Source: Bacteroidales bacterium GP3 (GTDB lineage: Bacteria; Bacteroidota; Bacteroidia; Bacteroidales; Muribaculaceae). From it: 17,363 nucleotides of DNA. Position 1 is the first letter of the stretch; each line of letters begins with the position of its first letter. The stretch spans positions 1-17,363 of the forward strand of contig DAAK01000192.1 of the NCBI GenBank assembly GCA_001701075.1, written 5' to 3'. The translations under genes were made by a program, and so were the position numbers. The notes under the pieces were generated by a model, which did no database searches, had not been told where the DNA came from, and worked only from the letters and a program-made list of their open reading frames with translations. This document shows, piece after piece, positions 1 through 7,551 of the stretch.

Positions 1-16
1 TAATTATTTATAAGAT

Positions 17-60
17 GGGTGTAGCTGAGAAGCTGCACCCTTATTTATTGTTTCTTTTTT
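17..60 (+). terminator. Intrinsic terminator, possibly bidirectional
   Basis: A 10-bp stem (17-26 with 31-40, containing one G·U pair) closes a GAGA loop of the GNRA type. On the plus strand a T-rich tract (41-60, ending in six T) follows, so it most likely ends a plus-strand transcript coming from outside the window. It also lies 26 bp past the stop of the minus-strand AraC gene. On that strand it has no clear U-tract, so two-way action is only possible. Confidence 0.75.
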
Positions 61-65
61 GTGTT

Positions 66-908
66 TTAGTTGTTTTCAGCAAGTGTGATACGGTATTTAG
101 ATCGGTATTGTGATGGAGTTTCGCCAGTGAATTGGCGATACCATCTTGTGAAAAATGTCGGGGAGGCGAAATTGAGTTTATAGGCAATTTCCTTGATGCT
201 CATTTTTGAATTACGCATCAATTTCTTCGCTTCTCCTGCAACTGCTATATTTATCCAGTAAAGAGGTGTGTTTCCTGAAATCTTCTTTATTGTCGTTGAG
301 AAATATCGGGGGGTAAGGTTTTGCAATTTAGCATAATAAGCCACTTCACGGTGATTTAGGAAATCTTTAGAGAGATTTGTGTGAAATGCCAACATGATAG
401 ACTCTTTCGTGTCGCTTATCTTATTCTCTTTCTGACTGACATTCAAATAAGAATCCAAAACAAGATAGGCTAATACGTGCAGTAGATTTCCTATTGTCAT
501 CTCAGCGAGCGGACGCATGCTTACATATTGACTTCGTTGCTCTATGATGTCAATTAGAGAGATCATAACTTCTGTGTCTGAATCAGAAGGGTGGGTAAGT
601 GGATGCATGATGACAAACTCCATATTGGAGATTAATCTCACAGGAGTGATGGCTGAGAATACATACTCAAAATCTACAATACAAAGTTTTCCTTTGAAAT
701 CAGCACTTACATATCTGATATCAATATTTGTAAATGGAACAATTATGAGCATATCGCCTTTATTCATTTCAAGGTGTCTTGATCCTATTATAAATTTTGC
801 ATGACCGGTCAAGCAGAGAAGCATTCCACTTTTATGGTCGGCAAAACTTGTAAGTATTTCGCGTCCTTTAGAACCCTCTATATTTGTCACGAGTGTATTG
901 AAATTCAT
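66..908 (-). CDS. AraC-family transcriptional regulator
   Basis: This is a 280-aa DNA-binding regulator. The N-terminal ~150 residues look like a cupin-type sensing domain (sugar-binding-like strands, e.g. GDMLIIVPF at 51-59). The C-terminal ~100 residues carry the two AraC helix-turn-helix units. The first is around residues 187-220 (REVAYYAKLQNLTPRYFS). The second is around 236-269 (MSIKEIAYKLNF, then FFTRWYRQFTGETPSQYR), which is the family signature. The length is normal for the family. It is transcribed divergently from the RND efflux operon across a 168-bp gap, so local control of the pump, possibly in response to a small-molecule substrate, is inferred. No ligand can be named from sequence. 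The ATG at 908 gives a complete domain structure and no better start is visible. Confidence 0.9.
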   Translation of the reverse strand: MNFNTLVTNIEGSKGREILTSFADHKSGMLLCLTGHAKFIIGSRHLEMNKGDMLIIVPFTNIDIRYVSADFKGKLCIVDFEYVFSAITPVRLISNMEFVIMHPLTHPSDSDTEVMISLIDIIEQRSQYVSMRPLAEMTIGNLLHVLAYLVLDSYLNVSQKENKISDTKESIMLAFHTNLSKDFLNHREVAYYAKLQNLTPRYFSTTIKKISGNTPLYWINIAVAGEAKKLMRNSKMSIKEIAYKLNFASPTFFTRWYRQFTGETPSQYRSKYRITLAENN

Positions 909-1076
909 ATTGAAATATTACTTTTAAACCATTTTATTAAATCAAATATGATAAAATGACAAGCAAAGAGTACAAATAGTACATTTTATTGCCTTTATTA
1001 TAGAAACTAATAATAGCTTAAAATAGTTTTATAAACTGTAAACTTCTTTTGCATAATTTGAAAAATTTTTAGAAGA
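909..1076. promoter_or_regulatory. Divergent control region between regulator and efflux operon
   Basis: This AT-rich intergenic region must hold the start signals of both divergent units. Two candidate operator elements are visible: a repeat of AGTACA spaced by 3 bp (969-983, also readable as GTAC-5-GTAC), and an inverted repeat TTATTA-7-TAATAA (995-1013). A partial -7-like TAATTTG lies at 1054-1060, one T short of the Bacteroides TAnnTTTG consensus and without a matching -33 TTTG. Neither promoter can be placed with confidence. That the AraC protein binds here is inferred. Confidence 0.35.
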
Positions 1077-2114
1077 ATGAAATACACGACACTTATCTTG
1101 ACCATGGCTACAATGGGTGCCATGCTCACATCTTGTGGTTTTAAAAAGGAAAAGACCACAGCTATTTCTCGTGTTAAAGTTGATGTCATTGCTGCGGCAA
1201 GCGGTGCTGAATCCGGAACACGTCAATATTCAGGTACTGTAGAAAGTAGCGACGGCGCAGACATGAGTTTTACTGTGGCAGGCACACTTAAAGGCATATA
1301 TGTGGAGCCAGGGCAGAAGGTCAACAAGGGACAGCTTTTGGCTGAGATAGATGCTGCAAGCCTTAAGAATGCAAGTCAAGTTGCAGAAGCTACTCTTGAA
1401 CAGGCACAGGATGCCTATAATCGACTCAAGAAACTTCATGACGCAAATGCACTCCCCGACATCCAATGGGTAGATGTGCAGAGTAAACTGCGTCAGGCAG
1501 AAAATGCTGCAGCCATTGCTCGTCGAGCAGTTGGAGATGCACGAATTTATGCTCCTGTAAGTGGCATTGTTTCCGAGAAACTTGCCGAAGTAGGACAGAC
1601 TGTAGCTCCAGCAGTCCCAGTTGTAAAAATCGTATCTATCGGAGATGTTAAGGTAAACATATCAGTCCCTGAATCAGAAATCGGGGCGATGAAACCAGGC
1701 ATCAAGGCTAATGTCTCAGCAGAGTCAGTCGAAACCGGAAATCTTGAAGGTACACTAACTGAACAGGGTGTAGTAGCAAATCCTCTTTCTCGTACGTATG
1801 ATGTCAAATTCAAGGTGTCCAATGCCTCCGGCGCACTTCGACCCGGAATGCTTTGCAAGGTGACGGTCGATATTCCGGCATCTTCGGAAGAGGTGTCTGA
1901 GAGCATTATACTACCAGCGAACGCCGTTTTGCTAAGTGCAGACAACAGGCATTTTGTATGGCTCGCAAAAAAAGGAAAAGCTGAACGTCGTTTTGTACAA
2001 ACGGGCACTTTGCTCCCACAAGGTGTAGAAATCACTGGAGGGATTGCTCGCGGCGACAGCGTGATTGTTGCTGGCATGCAGAAAGTTTGCAATGGTACTA
2101 AAATTCAATACTGA
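1077..2114 (+). CDS. RND efflux periplasmic adaptor (membrane fusion protein), lipoprotein
   Basis: This 345-aa HlyD/AcrA-type adaptor bridges the inner-membrane RND pump and the outer-membrane channel in the periplasm. The N-terminus is a lipoprotein signal with lipobox LTSC, making Cys20 the expected lipidation site. A first lipoyl/barrel-sandwich half is around residues 60-90 (GTLKGIYVEPGQKVNKGQ, LLAEID). A helical hairpin spans ~95-150 (ATLEQAQDAYNRLKKL and AENAAAIARRAV). The second lipoyl half, around 155-185 (IYAPVSGIVSEKLAEVGQTV), is followed by beta-barrel and membrane-proximal domains (LRPGMLCKVTVDI; ITGGIARGDSVIVAG). The length is typical. The stop is 5 bp before the pump ATG, so the two are co-transcribed. 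The ATG at 1077 is chosen because it gives the complete lipoprotein signal. Confidence 0.95.
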   Translation: MKYTTLILTMATMGAMLTSCGFKKEKTTAISRVKVDVIAAASGAESGTRQYSGTVESSDGADMSFTVAGTLKGIYVEPGQKVNKGQLLAEIDAASLKNASQVAEATLEQAQDAYNRLKKLHDANALPDIQWVDVQSKLRQAENAAAIARRAVGDARIYAPVSGIVSEKLAEVGQTVAPAVPVVKIVSIGDVKVNISVPESEIGAMKPGIKANVSAESVETGNLEGTLTEQGVVANPLSRTYDVKFKVSNASGALRPGMLCKVTVDIPASSEEVSESIILPANAVLLSADNRHFVWLAKKGKAERRFVQTGTLLPQGVEITGGIARGDSVIVAGMQKVCNGTKIQY

Positions 2115-2119
2115 AAACT

Positions 2120-5100
2120 ATGGCAACAGACAATAATACAAACCCTTCGCCCCAACAGGAGGCAAATTGGAAACCAGCGCCTATAGTTCGAATAGGAATG
2201 AAATACCATAGGGTGGTGATTCTACTCACTACCGTGCTTATCGCATTCGGTATCTATGCGCTGAAGATGATGAATAAAAACGAGTTCCCAAATTTCACAA
2301 TCCGTGAAGGTGTGGTAGTGGCCGTATATCCCGGAGCCTCCCCGGAACAGATTGAGCAGGAAGTGCTGAAACCTCTTGAGGATTATATTTTCTCCTATAA
2401 GGAAGTAGACAAGAGAAAGACACATGCCGACTGCACTGACGGAATGGTGATGATTTTCGTTGAGCTCAACAGCAATATGACGGATACAAAACCATTCTGG
2501 AATGAGTTCAAACTCGGCATGGATAATGAGAAATTGAAGCTACCGTCGGGTGTTCTTGCCGTGGAAACTATTTCTAACTTTGGCGAGACATCATCCATAC
2601 TTCTGACTATGAGTAGTGAAGAGAAGACTTATCGCGAAATGGGTGACTATCTTGATGATCTTCGTAATCGCTTGCGGCGAGTCGAGTCGATTGGAACAAT
2701 GGATGTGTATGGAAAGCAAAATGAGCAGATTTCAGTAACTCTCGACCCCGCGAAGCTTGCACACTACGCCCTCGATGAGAAAACACTCGCTGTGACTTTG
2801 CTTGCAAAAGGATTCCAGACCACTGGTGGTGCCGTTAAGAGCGAGACATATTCAATGCCTATATATGTCGAAAGGTCTGTCAACTCTTTACTCGATATTC
2901 AGAACATGACTGTCATGTCGCTTCCTGACGGATCGGTGGTTCGTCTCGGTGATATTGCGACTATAACGAAAGAGTATCCTGAGCCTACTTCCTACATTAC
3001 AAACAATGGCAAGAAGAGTCTTTTGCTCAGCATTCAGATGAAAGACGGCTATAATGTTGTGGAAATGGGTAAGGAAGTTAATAAGGTACTTGATGATTTC
3101 CAAAAGGCTTTACCAGAAGAAGTATCACTCTTCACTATCACCGACCAGCCAACTGTAGTGAATGATTCTGTCATCGACTTCCTTCAGGAACTACTGATTG
3201 CTATTGTGGCTGTTGCAATAGTCGTGCTTCTACTTCTTCCGTTAAAGGTCGCTCTTATAGCTGCGAGCACAATCCCTATTGCAATCTTTATTTCGCTTGG
3301 TTTTTTCTATGCGTTCGGAATCGAATTGAATACTGTGACGCTTGCCTGCCTTATTCTAAGCCTTGGTATGATTGTCGATAACTCGGTTGTGATTATCGAC
3401 GACTATGTGGAACTTATATCCGAGGGTGTAGATCATAAGACAGCCACACTTCGTTCAGGAACGGAGTTCTTTAAGGCTATCTTCTCGGCTACAATGGCTA
3501 TTTCCATTACCTTCTTTCCATTTTTGTTCACCTTGTCAGGAATGTTTCGTGACTTTATGAATGATTTCCCTTGGGCTTTGACACTTATTCTGTTCATTTC
3601 GTTGATTGTGGCTGAGATGCTCGTGCCCTATCTTCAGTATAAGCTTATCAAGAAACCTATCTATAAACTTGAGCAGGAAGCTGTGGCAAGTGGCAAAAAG
3701 AAATTCTCCTTCTTTGGCTGGATGCAAAAAGGCTACGATAAATTGCTTACTCTTTGTTTCGCTCATCCAACTTCAACCCTTATACTATCTCTCTTGTCAA
3801 TCGCGATAGGAGGTATAGCTTTTATGACACGCCCGATGCAGATGATGCCTATTTCAGAGCGAAACCAGTTTACGGTGGAAATTTTCCTCCCGGAGGGCTC
3901 ATCGGTGGAACGATCTTCGCAAGTGGCGGATTCTCTTGAAGCTATTCTCGCAAAAGACGATCGCATTGTGTCGATTGCTTCTTTCCACGGCTGCTCCTCA
4001 CCGCGATTCCAGACTACATATGCTCCGCAAGTAGGAGGTCCAAATTTTGCTCAGTTCATCGTCAACACCAAGAGCAATGATGCTACTGTCGATGTGCTTA
4101 ATGAATATACAGAGAAATATGAATATTACTTTCCTGATGCAATTGTTCGATTCAAGCAGTTGAGCTATTCCAACGCAGAATTTCCAATTGAAATCCGCGT
4201 CAGTGGCGAAAACCGTGAAGAGATTGCAGCTGTGAGCGACTCAATAATGGCTCGAATGATTACTGTGCCAGGTATACGCGAGGTGAGAAGCAACAATGGC
4301 ATAGCTTATGTTGCTGCAAAGGTAGCTCCCGATGCAGTCAACTCGTCACGACTCGGGCAGACCAATCTCGGAACTGAGGCTACATTGGCAATGAGATATT
4401 CATCCGGGGTGCCGGTAGCCACAGTGTGGGAAGGGGATTACGGTATTCCTGTGGTACTAAAGGCCCCTACTGCAGAACGCTCTACTATTGACGACCTGCG
4501 CGATGAGACAATGCCTGTAATGGCTGTTGCTTCAGCTCCTCTTCGTCAGTTTGCCAATGTTGATCCAGAGTGGAATGTCTCCAAACTCTCCGACCGTAAT
4601 GGCATTCCAACCATCACTATCATTGCAGAAGTGGAGCGAAATGCTAACGTCCTTAACAGAACAAGTGCTGTCTGGGATGCTATCAAGGGTGTTCATGTTC
4701 CCGACGGAATGAGTGTCGCAAGAGGAGGCGAGTATAGCAACACAGAGGAACTAATGCCTGAAATTGGTTTAGCTCTTGTCTTGGCTATAGCAATTATCTT
4801 CTTCATTCTTCTATTCCACTATACACAAGTTGGAGTAGCTGCACTTCTTGTGCTATCGCTGCTACTCTGTATTCCGGGTGCCGGCATTGGGATGGTGATA
4901 GATGGCACAGTTATATCATTGACGTGTGTTCTTGGAATTGTATCGCTGATGGGTATTCTTGTACGTAATGCCATAGTACTTCTTGATTATGCTGAAGAGC
5001 TCCGATACAAAGGATTGACTCTCAAAGATGCAATATTCCAGGCTTCTCAGCGAAGAATGCGCCCGATTTTCTTGACTTCGGCGGCAGCAACAATGGGCGT

Positions 5101-5284
5101 CGTGCCGATGGTTATGGGAGGTTCGGCTCTATGGCAACCTATGGGAGTGATCATATTCTGGGGTACTCCTATAACGATGATCTTCATTCTCACCACTATC
5201 CCTGTGGCCTACTGGAAGATGAAAGCACGCAATAAAGGTGCTGACAAACCTCTTCCCGAACCCCTCGAAACGCATCTTGTCTAA
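2120..5284 (+). CDS. RND efflux transporter, inner-membrane permease (AcrB-like)
   Basis: This 1054-aa resistance-nodulation-division pump exports substrates using the proton gradient. It has the expected length and two-fold repeat: one TM helix near residues 28-50, a large periplasmic loop, a TM bundle at ~355-540, a second loop, and a final bundle at ~870-1030. TM4 carries G416-M-I-V-D420-N421. AcrB has an Asp pair here, so the second Asp is Asn. The TM10 segment carries R949 (GILVRNAIVLL) where AcrB has a key Lys. Both changes occur in other RND lineages, so the pump is probably still active, but the proton relay is not the classical D-D-K set. It sits between adaptor and channel genes. 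Substrate is unknown: drugs, bile salts or other amphiphiles are possible. A heptanucleotide repeat starts at its stop codon. Confidence 0.95.
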   Translation: MATDNNTNPSPQQEANWKPAPIVRIGMKYHRVVILLTTVLIAFGIYALKMMNKNEFPNFTIREGVVVAVYPGASPEQIEQEVLKPLEDYIFSYKEVDKRKTHADCTDGMVMIFVELNSNMTDTKPFWNEFKLGMDNEKLKLPSGVLAVETISNFGETSSILLTMSSEEKTYREMGDYLDDLRNRLRRVESIGTMDVYGKQNEQISVTLDPAKLAHYALDEKTLAVTLLAKGFQTTGGAVKSETYSMPIYVERSVNSLLDIQNMTVMSLPDGSVVRLGDIATITKEYPEPTSYITNNGKKSLLLSIQMKDGYNVVEMGKEVNKVLDDFQKALPEEVSLFTITDQPTVVNDSVIDFLQELLIAIVAVAIVVLLLLPLKVALIAASTIPIAIFISLGFFYAFGIELNTVTLACLILSLGMIVDNSVVIIDDYVELISEGVDHKTATLRSGTEFFKAIFSATMAISITFFPFLFTLSGMFRDFMNDFPWALTLILFISLIVAEMLVPYLQYKLIKKPIYKLEQEAVASGKKKFSFFGWMQKGYDKLLTLCFAHPTSTLILSLLSIAIGGIAFMTRPMQMMPISERNQFTVEIFLPEGSSVERSSQVADSLEAILAKDDRIVSIASFHGCSSPRFQTTYAPQVGGPNFAQFIVNTKSNDATVDVLNEYTEKYEYYFPDAIVRFKQLSYSNAEFPIEIRVSGENREEIAAVSDSIMARMITVPGIREVRSNNGIAYVAAKVAPDAVNSSRLGQTNLGTEATLAMRYSSGVPVATVWEGDYGIPVVLKAPTAERSTIDDLRDETMPVMAVASAPLRQFANVDPEWNVSKLSDRNGIPTITIIAEVERNANVLNRTSAVWDAIKGVHVPDGMSVARGGEYSNTEELMPEIGLALVLAIAIIFFILLFHYTQVGVAALLVLSLLLCIPGAGIGMVIDGTVISLTCVLGIVSLMGILVRNAIVLLDYAEELRYKGLTLKDAIFQASQRRMRPIFLTSAAATMGVVPMVMGGSALWQPMGVIIFWGTPITMIFILTTIPVAYWKMKARNKGADKPLPEPLETHLV

Positions 5285-5330
5285 CCAATAACCAATAACC
5301 ATTTAACCCAATAACCTCATAACCCTTTAA
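5284..5330 (+). repeat. Degenerate 7/8-bp tandem repeat (AACCAAT-like)
   Basis: Six consecutive units begin with ACC: two of 7 bp (ACCAATA, ACCAATA) and four of 8 bp (ACCATTTA, ACCCAATA, ACCTCATA, ACCCTTTA). The array begins at the last base of the pump stop codon and ends about 35 bp before the channel start. It places TAA triplets in all three frames. It belongs with the other short arrays at 8523, 13145, 13239 and 15364. Confidence 0.8.
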
Positions 5331-5364
5331 GTTTCGCTTGAGAAATTTAAAATACACAACAATT

Positions 5365-6678
5365 ATGAAAGCTTCAATCATATATATGGCTCTTGCAGCG
5401 GTAGCACTAAGTGCTTCCGCGCAAGAAGCTCCCTCAGATACGATTCTCTCTTTAGAGCAATGCGAGGATATGGCAGTGCGCTATAATTCTTCTATTAAAA
5501 ATGCTCATAATGCTGAAGATATGGCAAAACTGACACGTAGGGAGGCATTTACAAAATATTTTCCTGAGATTTCCGCTGCAGGTGTCGGCTTTATGGCAAA
5601 CCATGGTATGGTGCAATATGACATTGACCTCCCGATGCTCGAGCAAATGGGTATTGGCCCCATAAGCATGAGCCTTATGAAGAAAGGGAAAGCAGCAGGG
5701 GTACAAGCGTTGCAACCTATTTTTATGGGTGGCCAAATTGTAAATGGGAATCGTCTTGCTGAATTAGGGGAGGCCGTTTCCGAACTCCAAAGGACACAGA
5801 CAGTAAATGAGGTGAGACTTACAACTGAGAAATATTTCTGGCAGCTCGCAACTCTGAAAAATAATAGACTGACACTTCTTTCCGCTATTCAAATGCTTGA
5901 TTCACTTTCTGCTCAAGTGAACGTGGCTGTAGAAGCTGGTATCACTATGCGCAATGATCTTCTAAAGGTAGATCTCAAGCGCAATGAATATAAATCTACT
6001 CTTGTCGATCTTGACAATGGCATAAAGTTATGCCGAATGTTGCTTTCGCAATATATCGGAGCAAATTTCGAGAAACCTATTGACATAGATGCAATAGTGC
6101 CTGACACTACACCTGATACCCCATATGATATATTCGTGAAACCTATTGATGCACTTTATCTTACTGTGCCATTTCAACTTCTGCAAAGCAATGTAAAAGC
6201 AAAGGATCTGGCTGTAAAGATGGAGATTGGAAAAAATATGCCTCAGGTAGCTGTAGGTGGCGGATGGTATTATCATGACCTTCTTGAACAGAACCATAAT
6301 TTCGGAGCTCTTCAACTTGTGGTAAACGTTCCTATATCCGGATGGTGGGGAGGCTCTTATTCCATTAAGCGCAAACGTCTTGAACTCGAGAATGCAAAGA
6401 ATGAGCTTACAGACAACTGTCAGCTTCTCCAACTCAATATGCAAAACAAATGGGATGAGGTGACGGCTACCCATCGAAAAATGGAGATCGCACAGCAATC
6501 GATAGCTCAAAGTGCGGAGAATCTGCGTCTAAACAAGCTCTATTATGAGGCTGGCACTGTCACTATTACCGACTTACTCGAAGCTCAGACACTTTATCGG
6601 CAAGCTCTTGATGATTACTCCTCGTCATATGGAAACTTCCGCAGTGCCATAGCTGAATATAAATTCTCCATCAACTGA
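5365..6678 (+). CDS. TolC-family outer-membrane efflux channel
   Basis: This is the outer-membrane component of the tripartite pump. From the ATG at 5365 the protein is 437 aa with a clear signal peptide (MKASIIYMALAAVALSASA, cleavage before Gln20). A TTG 27 bp upstream would add residues ahead of the signal and is less likely. OEP-family features are present. Long alpha-helical segments repeat in two halves: ~30-70 with 130-215, and ~285-300 with 350-430. The segment AQTLYRQALDDYSSSYGNFRSAIAEY near the C-terminus is typical of the family. NKLYYEAGTVTITDLLEAQ is the usual closing loop-helix motif. The 80-bp gap after the pump gene holds a tandem repeat but no terminator hairpin, so co-transcription with adaptor and pump is expected. 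Confidence 0.93.
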   Translation: MKASIIYMALAAVALSASAQEAPSDTILSLEQCEDMAVRYNSSIKNAHNAEDMAKLTRREAFTKYFPEISAAGVGFMANHGMVQYDIDLPMLEQMGIGPISMSLMKKGKAAGVQALQPIFMGGQIVNGNRLAELGEAVSELQRTQTVNEVRLTTEKYFWQLATLKNNRLTLLSAIQMLDSLSAQVNVAVEAGITMRNDLLKVDLKRNEYKSTLVDLDNGIKLCRMLLSQYIGANFEKPIDIDAIVPDTTPDTPYDIFVKPIDALYLTVPFQLLQSNVKAKDLAVKMEIGKNMPQVAVGGGWYYHDLLEQNHNFGALQLVVNVPISGWWGGSYSIKRKRLELENAKNELTDNCQLLQLNMQNKWDEVTATHRKMEIAQQSIAQSAENLRLNKLYYEAGTVTITDLLEAQTLYRQALDDYSSSYGNFRSAIAEYKFSIN

Positions 6679-6700
6679 CATATCTTTAGGATAAATACAG

Positions 6701-6747
6701 ATTCCCTATCTTTTATATGACGGATTGTCATGTGAAAGATAGGGAAT
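6701..6747. terminator. Hairpin between convergent genes, probable terminator
   Basis: A perfect 13-bp inverted repeat (6701-6713 with 6735-6747, ATTCCCTATCTTT and its complement) encloses a second 5-bp stem (ATGAC at 6717-6721 with GTCAT at 6727-6731). It lies 22 bp after the TolC-like gene and about 20 bp past the stop of the convergent phosphatase gene. Neither side has a strong T-run, so its use as a terminator is inferred from position and stem strength. Confidence 0.55.
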
Positions 6748-6776
6748 TATATTGTAAAGATAGGGTATTATATTGT
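6735..6776. repeat. 21-bp tandem duplication at the 3' end of the HAD gene
   Basis: Two adjacent 21-bp copies (6735-6755 and 6756-6776) differ at one base. The first copy contains the right arm of the hairpin at 6701-6747. The second overlaps the last codons and the stop of the minus-strand phosphatase gene. Because 21 is a multiple of three, the same in-frame Thr-Ile-stop codons recur in the other copy. The right arm of the hairpin is therefore present twice and could pair in two ways. Confidence 0.85.
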
Positions 6777-7412
6777 GAGGAGATCATCGAATTTAGGAAT
6801 CATATAATCAGGATGGGCTGACTTCAGATCTTGGGGATTCCCGTAGCCATATGTCAAAGCACATGTCTGCGTTCCGGCAGCTTTTCCCATGAGAATGTCG
6901 TATTCGGCATCACCGACCACAAGACATTCGTTGGCTTTCCATCCTTCAGAATTAAGAATCTTTAGGACGGTATCAGGAGCCGGTTTGCCATTCTCAACGT
7001 CATCTCCACCTATCACAGATGAGAAGCAATCAGAAATCCCGAAAAGTCTCAGGTATTCATGAAGGGATTTATGATTTCTGCTACTTGCCACAGCCAACCC
7101 ATAGCCTTTGCTTAGCAAAAGCCTTAAGGTTTTTGTCACTTTCGGGAAGCATACAACATTGAGGGGAAACTTCAGTTCGTCGAAAATGGTTCGGTATGTT
7201 TTTGAGAATTCATCACCGATATTAAGATGATCAGGCCAAAGGACATCTGGAATCTCTTCAAGACGCAATCCTATCACAGCGCGACATTGCTCATTATCCC
7301 TCGCAGGTAGATTCATAACTCGCATGGTTTCCTGCATCGTCTTGATAATCAGAGGAGCGGTATCGACGAGAGTACCGTCAAAATCGAAAATAATATTTTT
7401 TACCTGTGCCAT
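6768..7412 (-). CDS. HAD-superfamily hydrolase, phosphoglycolate-phosphatase-like
   Basis: This is a 214-aa cytoplasmic phosphatase of the HAD family with all four motifs. Motif I is D10-F-D12-G-T-L-V-D, with nucleophile Asp10 and acid/base Asp12. Motif II is Ser110 or Ser111 in VASSRN. Motif III is Lys143 in NGKPAPD. Motif IV is VVGDAEYD with Asp168 and Asp172. A helical cap lies between residues ~18 and 85. Size and layout match Gph/PpaX-like enzymes, which remove phosphate from phosphoglycolate, pyrophosphate or small sugar phosphates. The exact substrate cannot be read from sequence. It is a single gene, divergent from the SPFH gene and convergent with the efflux operon. Confidence 0.9.
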   Translation of the reverse strand: MAQVKNIIFDFDGTLVDTAPLIIKTMQETMRVMNLPARDNEQCRAVIGLRLEEIPDVLWPDHLNIGDEFSKTYRTIFDELKFPLNVVCFPKVTKTLRLLLSKGYGLAVASSRNHKSLHEYLRLFGISDCFSSVIGGDDVENGKPAPDTVLKILNSEGWKANECLVVGDAEYDILMGKAAGTQTCALTYGYGNPQDLKSAHPDYMIPKFDDLLTI

Positions 7413-7430
7413 AACTTACCTTTTCGACTT

Positions 7431-7438
7431 CAAAATTA
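7431..7438 (-). promoter_or_regulatory. Candidate -7 box for the HAD gene
   Basis: On the minus strand this reads TAATTTTG, an exact match to the Bacteroides -7 consensus TAnnTTTG and the same octamer used for the divergent SPFH promoter. No good -33 TTTG is found 19-20 bp further upstream. The implied leader before the ATG at 7412 is only 10-15 nt, so the call is tentative. Confidence 0.4.
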
Positions 7439-7489
7439 GTAAAAATTATTCTTATCATAGTAATAAGAATAAAATTTTAACAAAAAAAT

Positions 7490-7520
7490 TTTGTAAAACC
7501 AAATATTTTATATAATTTTG
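7490..7520 (+). promoter_or_regulatory. Bacteroides-type promoter for the SPFH operon
   Basis: A -33 element TTTG (7490-7493) and a -7 element TAATTTTG (7513-7520) are separated by 19 bp, matching the known Bacteroidetes primary-sigma-factor consensus in both sequence and spacing. Transcription would start near 7526, giving a leader of about 25 nt before the ATG at 7552. Confidence 0.75.
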
Positions 7521-7551
7521 CATCATAATAATATCAAAACAATATCATATT

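Noticed and set aside
544..804. 86-aa plus-strand open frame within the AraC gene
   Set aside because: It is antisense to the sensing domain of the regulator with no supporting promoter or motif.
1547..2092. 181-aa open frame on the minus strand inside the adaptor gene
   Set aside because: It lies wholly opposite the well-supported adaptor gene; its Ser/Thr/Pro-rich composition is what the reverse complement of that gene would give, and it matches no family.
6028..6510. 160-aa open frame on the minus strand inside the TolC-like gene
   Set aside because: It is a shadow of a gene with clear signal peptide and family motifs; it has no recognisable domain or start signal of its own.
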